From assembly GCA_937899835.1 (NCBI GenBank), contig CALCCE010000019.1, positions 1 through 38,963 of the forward strand: 38,963 nucleotides of DNA, given 5' to 3'. Source of the stretch: an uncultured Flavobacteriales bacterium. Lineage in GTDB: Bacteria > Bacteroidota > Bacteroidia > Flavobacteriales_G > Salibacteraceae. The notes below the pieces were generated by a model. It saw nothing but the letters and a program-made list of their open reading frames with translations, did no database searches and was not told the origin of the DNA. The translations under genes and the position numbers were made by a program. This document shows, piece by piece, positions 9,001 to 15,445 of this stretch (the stretch's first letter is position 1; every line of letters begins with the position of its first letter).

Positions 9001-9037
9001 ATTCAAAGAATTTGAATCCCTAAAAATAAAGGGAATC
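9001..9037. promoter_or_regulatory. Overlapping dyads at the WYL regulator start, probable operator
   Basis: ATTCAAA-GAA-TTTGAAT (9001-9017) is a perfect dyad ending one base before the TTG start codon. A second one, GAATCCCT-AAAAATAA-AGGGAATC (9014-9037), has one mismatch and shares bases with the first. Such symmetry at the gene start fits a binding site for the dimeric regulator itself; that is inference. Confidence 0.45.
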
Positions 9038-9126
9038 CAAGAATTTAGTGCGCCTTAAGTGAAAGAAGATAGGCTGGTGGGAAATTATTTAGACCAGTGC
9101 GCCCGACAACTTACCCGTGTTTCGAT

Positions 9127-9747
9127 TTACCGCAAGCGACCACCGTTGGCAAAATACTTTTTATAGTAAGGGTTGTTCAGGTCACTGATCACCACCCCGC
9201 GGCTGGAACTGGCGTGTACAAATTTGCCGTTTTGGAGGTAGACCCCCATGTGGGAATTCTTTTTGCCAGAGATGTGAAAGAAAACCAAATCCCCTTCCCG
9301 CAAGTTCGATTTGCCCACCGATTTGCAGGTAGAAGCAATGTCGCGGGTGGTACGCTTCAATTGTTTGTGATACACCTCTTTGTACAACAAATTGGAAAAA
9401 CCGGAGCAATCTACCCCTGAGCGCGACATGCCGCCATATCTGTATTTCACGCCCATCCATTGGTCTACAAAGGTGTAAAGCTTCACATTGCTGATGGCAT
9501 TTGTCGTCACACCAAGCTGTCCGGCATACTTTTTCTTCAGCGCTGTGGAAGCACTTCCGGTACTTTTTTTCGAGGCAGGAGCCTTTCGGGCTGGTTTTCG
9601 GTGTGCCGTTTGGGTTTTAGATGCCGGACGCTTAGAAGCCGTTTTTTTGGAAGGACCACAAGCAGCTACACCCAGTAAAAAGATGAGGACAAGCGCCTTG
9701 GCCAGAGATGAAAACCAATGGCTTCGTTTGGTTGAAAAAGTGTTCAT
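9127..9747 (-). CDS. NlpC/P60 family lipoprotein, peptidoglycan endopeptidase
   Basis: The 206-aa precursor has a lipoprotein signal peptide ending in GVAAC, with lipidated Cys30. A Lys/Ala/Ser/Pro-rich linker follows (residues 31-70), then an NlpC/P60 domain (about 85-206). The catalytic Cys114 sits in SGVDCSGF, His166 in SHMGVYL and His178 in FVHASSS; the spacing of 52 and 12 residues agrees with the Spr/MepS-type active site. It should cleave D-glutamyl-meso-DAP type peptide links in the cell wall and be anchored in the outer membrane. It is divergent from the ECF sigma gene, with a 10-bp inverted repeat between them. Confidence 0.93.
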   Translation of the reverse strand: MNTFSTKRSHWFSSLAKALVLIFLLGVAACGPSKKTASKRPASKTQTAHRKPARKAPASKKSTGSASTALKKKYAGQLGVTTNAISNVKLYTFVDQWMGVKYRYGGMSRSGVDCSGFSNLLYKEVYHKQLKRTTRDIASTCKSVGKSNLREGDLVFFHISGKKNSHMGVYLQNGKFVHASSSRGVVISDLNNPYYKKYFANGGRLR

Positions 9748-9851
9748 AACAAGGTAAATCTCTCCTAACCTGCAAATTAACTGCTGGATAAGCCAGGATT
9801 TGCCGAGCGAGAATGGAGTTTTTAAAAGAAGAATGTTGAAAACGTTGACGC

Positions 9852-9889
9852 CTTTTCAGGCTTTCGTGGATAATTTTCTGCCTGAAAAG
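9852..9889. repeat. Perfect 10-bp inverted repeat between divergent genes
   Basis: CTTTTCAGGC (9852-9861) and GCCTGAAAAG (9880-9889) pair perfectly around an 18-base AT-rich centre. The repeat lies in the 214-bp gap between the NlpC/P60 lipoprotein gene (minus) and the ECF sigma gene (plus), about 72 bp before the sigma ATG. It may be a regulator site for one or both genes. It is not followed by a T-tract, so it is not a standard terminator. Confidence 0.45.
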
Positions 9890-9961
9890 CCGAATACGGG
9901 ATGGATTGCTATTTTTGGCAATTCCGAAAGGTGACCTTTGTGCCCCATCGGGAATTCTACT

Positions 9962-10516
9962 ATGACCACTGCCCCCAATACCGATGAAGCCTGGCTGGCC
10001 GAGTTGCGTGAAGGTTCAGATGAAGCCTTTGCTCAGTTGTATCGTGCTTATTTTGGGATGATTCACCATTTGGTGATCAACAACAGTGGGAGTGAGGCAG
10101 ATGCACAAGATATTTTTCAGGATGCGGTGGTCGTACTCTACGAGAAAGCCCGTGATCCGGAATTTGTACTCAGTGCAGCGCTCAAAACGTATTTGTATTC
10201 TATCTGTCGGAACTTGTGGTTGAAACGCTTGCGCAACCGGCAGAAAAAAGAGAAAGTGAAATGGATCGATTATGAACCCCGGATGGAGGTGGACGTAGAA
10301 CCCGAACCGGACATGACCGAACGGCAGCAATCCATTTTGAACACCTGTCTTGAAAAGTTGGGAGACCCTTGTAAAACACTCCTGGTGGAATTTTATTACC
10401 ACAAAACCCGGATGGAAGAAATCGCCCGGAAACTGAATTATGCCAACGCAGCAACTGCTAAGAATCAAAAATACAAGTGCCTTCAACGCCTCCGTAAAAT
10501 GGCTTTGATTGCCTAA
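9962..10516 (+). CDS. ECF-type RNA polymerase sigma factor
   Basis: The 184-aa product has sigma region 2 (about residues 20-92: DEAFAQLYRAYFGMIHHLV, AQDIFQDAVVVLYEKA, LYSICRNLWLKRLR) and region 4 (about 122-180: LGDPCKTLLVEFYYHKTRMEEIARKLNY). I chose the ATG at 9962. The longer frame opening at TTG 9938 would put the start inside a -7-like GACCTTTG box (9933-9940). Region 4 is followed 7 bp later by a membrane protein gene with anti-sigma-like architecture, the usual arrangement for ECF control. Regulon and signal are unknown. Confidence 0.92.
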   Translation: MTTAPNTDEAWLAELREGSDEAFAQLYRAYFGMIHHLVINNSGSEADAQDIFQDAVVVLYEKARDPEFVLSAALKTYLYSICRNLWLKRLRNRQKKEKVKWIDYEPRMEVDVEPEPDMTERQQSILNTCLEKLGDPCKTLLVEFYYHKTRMEEIARKLNYANAATAKNQKYKCLQRLRKMALIA

Positions 10517-10523
10517 GACCAAC

Positions 10524-11240
10524 ATGGAACTCAACGAACAAGAACTCGATCTGATTGAACGCTACCTCGACGGCCAGCTGGCTGCCGCGGAGCTGCAGCA
10601 AATGCAGCAGCGTTTAGAGAGCGATGTCGCTTTTGCGGAAGCCGTTGAGGTACAGAAAGACCTTCGCGTTGCCCTTCATCAGGCAGGACGCAACGCCATG
10701 AAAGCCCACATTGGAGCCATCGGTGCTACCGTGATTGCCGAAGGAGCAGCGGGCGTCAATCAATACAAACCTTCAGGAAGAGACTCCGGAGCGCCCGGAA
10801 CCAGCACCTTCCTCACCATTGGTGTAGTAGTGGTGGCCCTTGCAGGAGCCCTGGTGTGGCAAACCCTTAACCAACCCGAAGCAGCGATACCAGCACCACC
10901 TCCGCTAATAGAAGACACCCTGCCGAAAACAGAAACGCCTCCCGTTCCCGAACCGAAAAAAATAACGGTACCCAAAGAACCCAAGGTGCAACATACCGTC
11001 ACCCGCAAAGAAACCATCCTAACCCGTTTTCAGGTCATTAAAGGTGAAACCATCAAAGTTGACGAAGGACGTTCCTACTTAGATACACTTCCCACCGAAA
11101 CCAAAGTGATCCGAAGAGATACGGTGATAAAAGTAGAACCCGAAGACGCACAGCTGGACCAGCAAGAAAAAGAGCAAGGCTCAAATACGAAAGCGGCTGT
11201 AAATCAGTTCAAAGACGGCGGGCAAAAGCGGATAGAATAG
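10524..11240 (+). CDS. Putative membrane-bound anti-sigma factor
   Basis: The 238-aa product has an N-terminal cytosolic helical part (residues 1-60: LDLIERYLDGQLAAAELQQM, then RLESDVAFAEAVEVQ) of the kind seen in anti-sigma proteins. One membrane span follows (about 96-113, FLTIGVVVVALAGALVW), then a Pro/Lys/Thr-rich periplasmic tail. No zinc-binding His/Cys motif (HxxxCxxC) is present, so it is not a ZAS-type anti-sigma factor. The ATG at 10524 lies 7 bp after the sigma stop; a TTG at 10509 would overlap that gene and is less likely. The last codons (AAVNQFKDGG) are encoded by DNA that resembles the repeat unit beyond the stop. The anti-sigma role is inferred from position and architecture. 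Confidence 0.75.
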   Translation: MELNEQELDLIERYLDGQLAAAELQQMQQRLESDVAFAEAVEVQKDLRVALHQAGRNAMKAHIGAIGATVIAEGAAGVNQYKPSGRDSGAPGTSTFLTIGVVVVALAGALVWQTLNQPEAAIPAPPPLIEDTLPKTETPPVPEPKKITVPKEPKVQHTVTRKETILTRFQVIKGETIKVDEGRSYLDTLPTETKVIRRDTVIKVEPEDAQLDQQEKEQGSNTKAAVNQFKDGGQKRIE

Positions 11241-11248
11241 CGCGAGAG

Positions 11249-11395
11249 CGGCTTTAAATCAGTGCGAATGCGGAGCACGAAAGGAGTGCGAATGCGGAGT
11301 GCGAGAGCGAAGGGCTGCTAAAATCAGCGCGAGTACGGAGTGCGAGACCGGAGAGCTGCTTAAATCAGCGCGAGTACGGAGTGCGAGACTGGAGG
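11249..11395. repeat. Purine-rich 41-bp tandem repeat block
   Basis: Two 41-bp copies (11314-11354 and 11355-11395) differ at only three positions. A more degenerate, longer unit precedes them at 11249-11313. Each begins with a GCTGC/GGCTT...TAAATCAG head and continues with CGGAGTGCGAGA-like runs. A further head, GGCTGTAAATCAG, lies inside the anti-sigma coding sequence at about 11194. The block lies directly after that stop codon; no gene is supported in 11241-11540. Confidence 0.7.
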
Positions 11396-11425
11396 GCTGC
11401 GCTGCTAAAAGTTATTATGCAAAAC

Positions 11426-11552
11426 CTCGTCTCTCGTTCTTGCTCTGTCCCTTTCCTCGTTCTCGTCTCTCGTTCTCCGTTCTGTCATTTCTCGCCTCTC
11501 GTCCTCGCTCTGTCACTCTCGCCTCTCCGTTCTCGTCTCTCTATTCTTCTCC
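11426..11552. repeat. Pyrimidine-rich degenerate repeat tract facing the purine-rich block
   Basis: This tract consists of variants of CTCGTCTCTCGTTCTCCGTTCTGTC. On the minus strand it reads as GAGACGAGAACGGAG-type units, in the same purine-rich style as the block at 11249-11395, so the two tracts are inverted relative to each other. It runs into the last codons of the M61 peptidase gene. Being between two convergent genes, it could give either transcript a long imperfect 3' hairpin. Confidence 0.6.
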
Positions 11553-13328
11553 TAACCACGCCTCATACAAAGCCTGTTGCTGTTTGGTCGGTTTTTCCAC
11601 TTTTCCGATAGAGTAGGTCATGCGGTTGTTGGGAATCAGGTTCATTTCCAGAGTCGTCAACATGCCATCACGCGAAACCAACAAGGAAATTTGATCTCCT
11701 GCTTTCATGTCCGAAAGAATCTTCTTCAACTGCCGGGTAGAATTGATCCGAAAGCCATTGACTGCCAGCAGCTCATCCTCCACATTGAGTCCCCCGGAAT
11801 AGGCGGCAGAGCCACGGTTCACCCGCGTCACCTCCATGTTGTCGTTAAAAGAGGCGCCCAAAGAAGGTCCTTCGTCGGGATAGGTTTGTGTTTCCAGTTT
11901 CAAGCCCACATAGCGCAGGTAGCGGTCGTAGTTAGGCGTTTGCGTACCGTTCACATAATCGTTGAAAAATGCATCCATCTCCATACCGGCCACTTCTTCT
12001 ACTACATCTTGAAATTCCTGGTCGGTAAAGCCCCGTCCTTGTTGCTTGTAGAACCGGTTGTAGAGAATTTGCATCACATTGTCGAGGTCCTTTTTACCCT
12101 CGGTAGCGTTCAAAATTTCGAGGTTGAGTAGTGCCGCTAACACCGCCCCTTTAGAATAGTAAGAAACCGTCGTATTGAAACTATTTTCATTGGGCCGGTA
12201 GAATTTGATCCATGCATCGAAGCTGGCATCAGCCACCGGCTGCACAGCGTTGCCCGGACGGTTTTCTACCACATTGATACTGCCACCCAAACGCTTCAGG
12301 TAAGCCTCTTGGGTGAGAAAACCCATGTCCACCAACAAGTATTCGTCGTAATAGCTGGTGAACCCTTCCATGACCCAAAGCAGGCGGGTATAGTTCTCCT
12401 CGTCGTAGTTGAAAGGACCGAGTGCCGCCGGACGAATCCGCTTCACATTCCACAGGTGAAAATATTCGTGGGCCGCCAGGCTGAGAAAGTTGACATAAGA
12501 ATTGCGCGGCTGGTAAGTCCAGCGATTCACCAACAACGTGGTACTGTTGAGGTGCTCCAAACCTCCCCCACGGGTGGCGGTATTGTGGATGATGAACAGG
12601 TAGCTTTGGTTCGGGTTTTCGCCAAACACATCGGTACAGGATTCCACCACGGTTGCCAGGTCTTTCTTAAGCGCTTCCTCGTCGTGGTTTCCCGGACCAT
12701 AAATAGCCACCCGGTGTTCTACCCCTGCCGCTTGAAAGCTGATCACATCGTGGTTACCCATCTCGATGGGCGCATCGGCAAACACATCGTAGTTGGGAGC
12801 TGTATAAATCCATCGACCGTTGGAAGAAGACTTTAAAGTAAGTCCGGTGCTCACCCGGCTCCACTGCTTGTAAGGAATAACGGTGAGTTCAACCGGTTCA
12901 TTTACCGCCCCATCCAAATAGAAAAAGACGCTTGTGCCATTGATGTAACCGTGCGTGGCATCCAGGTAACTGGTGCGGACCGAAAGTTCGTAGGCGTACA
13001 CCATGTAATTGACAATCACCCGGTCTGCCCCTTCAGATTGCACTTTCCAGGTGTTTTTGTTGGTCTTGTTCACCTCCAAAAGATCGCCGTTGCTATTGAT
13101 GGCCCGAACACCTTCTACGTGGCGGGCAAATTCGCGCACCAGGTAAGAACCGGGTGTCCAAACGGGCATTTTGAGGTCCATCTCGGCCGCGTTGCTGCCC
13201 GAAATTTCCATCCGCACTTCGAAATAGTGGGTGTGTGGTTCCGACATTTTCAATTCGTAAGAAATGTCAACAGCAAATATTGAAATGGAAAACAGCAGGG
13301 ACAGCCCGGCAAGAATCAAGCGCTTCAT
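11541..13328 (-). CDS. M61 family metallopeptidase with PDZ domain (glycyl aminopeptidase-like)
   Basis: The 595-aa product has a signal peptide (residues 1-20), an N-terminal beta domain and a zinc-metalloprotease core. The core carries HEYFH (His287, Glu288, His291) in AAHEYFHLWNVKRIRP and the third ligand Glu321 in WVMEGFTSYYDE. The family hallmark GGGLEHLNST precedes it at 254-263. A PDZ domain lies at about 490-570 (GSAAYSGGLNVEDELLAVNG). All catalytic residues are present. M61 enzymes remove N-terminal Gly/Ala residues or act as endopeptidases in the periplasm. It converges on the sigma/anti-sigma pair. Its last codons merge into the repeat tract. Confidence 0.93.
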   Translation of the reverse strand: MKRLILAGLSLLFSISIFAVDISYELKMSEPHTHYFEVRMEISGSNAAEMDLKMPVWTPGSYLVREFARHVEGVRAINSNGDLLEVNKTNKNTWKVQSEGADRVIVNYMVYAYELSVRTSYLDATHGYINGTSVFFYLDGAVNEPVELTVIPYKQWSRVSTGLTLKSSSNGRWIYTAPNYDVFADAPIEMGNHDVISFQAAGVEHRVAIYGPGNHDEEALKKDLATVVESCTDVFGENPNQSYLFIIHNTATRGGGLEHLNSTTLLVNRWTYQPRNSYVNFLSLAAHEYFHLWNVKRIRPAALGPFNYDEENYTRLLWVMEGFTSYYDEYLLVDMGFLTQEAYLKRLGGSINVVENRPGNAVQPVADASFDAWIKFYRPNENSFNTTVSYYSKGAVLAALLNLEILNATEGKKDLDNVMQILYNRFYKQQGRGFTDQEFQDVVEEVAGMEMDAFFNDYVNGTQTPNYDRYLRYVGLKLETQTYPDEGPSLGASFNDNMEVTRVNRGSAAYSGGLNVEDELLAVNGFRINSTRQLKKILSDMKAGDQISLLVSRDGMLTTLEMNLIPNNRMTYSIGKVEKPTKQQQALYEAWLGEE

Positions 13329-13417
13329 GGTCGAGAAATTTTGAGCGATTATACGAAAAAATGAATCGAATCCAGCAGTACAAAAAGGATACCGGAGTGG
13401 AGGGCTGACAAAAGAAA

Positions 13418-13430
13418 CCGTACGCTACGG
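13418..13430 (-). terminator. Weak terminator-like hairpin after the nucleoid-associated protein gene
   Basis: On the minus strand CCGTA-GCG-TACGG is followed by TTTCTTTTG, 10 bp after the stop at 13441. The stem is only 5 bp, so termination is possible but not certain. The rest of the 112-bp gap to the M61 gene shows no clear promoter. Confidence 0.35.
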
Positions 13431-13440
13431 CCGGTAAGCA

Positions 13441-14496
13441 TTAGCCCATTTCCTGGTTGAAATACACCTTGTAGTAATACATGTTTTTCTCCTGGTCGTA
13501 GCCCTTTTCCAAAAACTGTCGGGCCGATTCGGCCTGGTCGAAGTCCAGTTTGATCTGGATGTTGGTATCCAGGTTGATGGAGCTTTTCACCTGTTTCTTC
13601 AGGGTTTTTACTGCCGGTTGGGCAATCTCGAAATCGTCCCGCAACTCCACCTCGTGGTTGGCTTCGTACGACTTTTTGAAGTGCAACAGTTCCTCAGCAG
13701 CTTCGGGTTGTGGCAACACCTCCTTGGCAAACTCCTCCATCTCAAAGTTGTCGTGGTTTTTCAGGTAATCAACCGACTTGCTGAGAAACACCATTTGTTC
13801 CGCTTTGTCTTCCTGCAATTCGGGCGACTCCTTCACAAAATCTTGACAAAGGTCCATTACCGCCTTGGTTTGAAAACTCTCGTTTTGATCGATGCGCAGG
13901 GTTAGGAAATCGTCGTTCCAGTAATGCGTGTCGTAATTGTTGGCATCCACCACCGCTACCCGGTAGCCATTTTGCGCCTCAGTGTTAAAGATCAATACCC
14001 CTTTGTCCAGTTTGCCCACGTTGATGCCCTCCAGCAACGACAGCTGGGTAGGCTGAGCTCCAAACCGCAAAAACGACTCTTTGCGCTCTGCCTTGAAAAT
14101 GCCCACAGCGTCTACCAACTCTCCTTCCAACACCGCATCGCTCAGTTTGGCGATAAAAAATTCACCCGGTTTGATGTGGGGGTGTTGCGATTGGGCAAAC
14201 AAATGATTGGCCAGTTTCACCGATTGATCGAACAAGGTATCAGCATCGGCAAAAATGGATTGGCAAGCTGCAAAAATAGGGTTGTCTTCCAGCTTTTCGC
14301 CTGCTTCGGGCGTATGCAGTTTGTAGGAAACTTCTGCCTTACCAAAAGGCTTCAAAAAATATTGGATCAAAGCAATTTCCACCTCAGGAGACGGCTCAAA
14401 AAGCGCATCCGAAAGTTCAATTTTTCCACCTTGGTTCTGGTTGCCCACAAAGTGAACCGCCAATTCAGTCATTACAGTTTCCGACAGTTGCAGCAT
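13441..14496 (-). CDS. Nucleoid-associated protein, NdpA/YejK family
   Basis: The 351-aa product matches the 37-kDa nucleoid-associated protein family in length and pattern. It has an N-terminal MTELAVHFVGNQNQGGKIELS, a central FFIAKLSDAVLEGELVDAVGIFK block with KESFLRF, and GKLDKGVLIFN followed by VAVVDANNYDTHYWNDDFL. No signal peptide or membrane span is seen, consistent with a cytosolic DNA-associated protein. It is divergent from the SDR gene and has its own promoter at 14524-14554. The biological role in Bacteroidota is not established; chromosome-associated function is family knowledge. Confidence 0.88.
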   Translation of the reverse strand: MLQLSETVMTELAVHFVGNQNQGGKIELSDALFEPSPEVEIALIQYFLKPFGKAEVSYKLHTPEAGEKLEDNPIFAACQSIFADADTLFDQSVKLANHLFAQSQHPHIKPGEFFIAKLSDAVLEGELVDAVGIFKAERKESFLRFGAQPTQLSLLEGINVGKLDKGVLIFNTEAQNGYRVAVVDANNYDTHYWNDDFLTLRIDQNESFQTKAVMDLCQDFVKESPELQEDKAEQMVFLSKSVDYLKNHDNFEMEEFAKEVLPQPEAAEELLHFKKSYEANHEVELRDDFEIAQPAVKTLKKQVKSSINLDTNIQIKLDFDQAESARQFLEKGYDQEKNMYYYKVYFNQEMG

Positions 14497-14523
14497 CTAT
14501 TCGTATGGATTAGGATAGGCCGA

Positions 14524-14554
14524 CAAAATTAGCTTTTTCAGTGGTCGGTTCAGA
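14524..14554 (-). promoter_or_regulatory. Promoter of the nucleoid-associated protein gene
   Basis: On the minus strand TCTG (14554-14551), a 19-bp spacer and TAATTTTG (14531-14524) match the Bacteroidota -33/-7 pattern, with a perfect -7 box and one mismatch in the -33 box. Transcription would begin near 14517, about 20 nt before the ATG at 14496. Confidence 0.5.
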
Positions 14555-14587
14555 GTCTTATTTTTATTCCACGATCAAAACCTGCCT

Positions 14588-15382
14588 ATGCGCTTGAGAG
14601 AGAAAACAATATGGGTCACCGGAGCCTCATCGGGAATCGGAGAAGCGTTGGTGCGCGAATTGGCCACACGGGGCAACCGCCTCATCATTTCGGCCCGCAA
14701 CCGCGCGAAATTGGAAACGATCGCTCAAGAGTTGGACTTGCCACCAGAAAACGTGTTGGTGCTGCCCTTAGACCTGTCTCAACCCGAGCGGTGCACCGAA
14801 TGGGTAGACCAAGTTTTGCAGCACATGGGACCAATTGACCTGATGATACACAATGGAGGCATCAGTCAGCGCAGCCGGGCAGTGGAAACCGACTGGAAAG
14901 TGGATGAACGGCTGATGGTGGTAGATTACCTCGGTACGGTGGCTTTGACCAAAGCTTTGTTGCCCCACTTTCTTGAGCGCAAAGCCGGTCATTTTGCGGT
15001 AGTATCCAGTTTGGTGGGCAAATTCGGAACTCCGTTGCGCTCGGGCTATGCGGCTGCCAAACATGCGTTGCACGGTTTTTTCGATTCATTGAGGGCCGAA
15101 TTGTGGCAGGAAAACATCCGCGTCACCTTGGTTTGCCCGGGCTTCATTTATACCCAAGTATCGATCAATGCCCTCGGGGCCGATGGCAAGGCCACCGGGG
15201 TGATGGACGAGGCACAGGCCAAGGGAATGCCGGCGGCTCAATTTGCCCGCAAAATGATCCATGCCATTGAGGCGGAAAAGCGGGAAGTGAACATTGGCGG
15301 AAAAGAGAAATATGCCGTTTTACTGAAACGCTTTTTCCCGGGCATTTTTGCCAAAATGATCCAAACCGCAAAGGTAACGTGA
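14588..15382 (+). CDS. Short-chain dehydrogenase/reductase (DHRS7-like SDR)
   Basis: The 264-aa product is a classical SDR. It has TGASSGIG (residues 11-18) for NAD(P) binding, HNGGIS (88-93) in place of NNAG, Ser141 in VVSSLVGKFG and YAAAK (Tyr154/Lys158). The fourth member of the classical tetrad, usually Asn in VNxxGT, is Asp113 here (VVDYLGT). The motif block FGTPLRSGYAAAKHALHGFFDSLR is typical of the DHRS7 subgroup. The substrate is unknown. The S46 peptidase gene follows after 63 bp on the same strand. Confidence 0.92.
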   Translation: MRLREKTIWVTGASSGIGEALVRELATRGNRLIISARNRAKLETIAQELDLPPENVLVLPLDLSQPERCTEWVDQVLQHMGPIDLMIHNGGISQRSRAVETDWKVDERLMVVDYLGTVALTKALLPHFLERKAGHFAVVSSLVGKFGTPLRSGYAAAKHALHGFFDSLRAELWQENIRVTLVCPGFIYTQVSINALGADGKATGVMDEAQAKGMPAAQFARKMIHAIEAEKREVNIGGKEKYAVLLKRFFPGIFAKMIQTAKVT

Positions 15383-15445
15383 TCCGCCCTGAGCATCCCG
15401 AAAAATAGTAGCTTAGCGCACTCAACGATTTCTAAAAAACCGACC

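Noticed and set aside
9938-9961. TTG start for the ECF sigma factor
   Set aside because: The TTG lies in a -7-like box, and the family begins close to ATG 9962.
11299-11616. 105- and 76-codon plus-strand frames across the repeat block
   Set aside because: They translate low-complexity repeats into Ser/Leu/Arg strings and overlap the end of the M61 gene.
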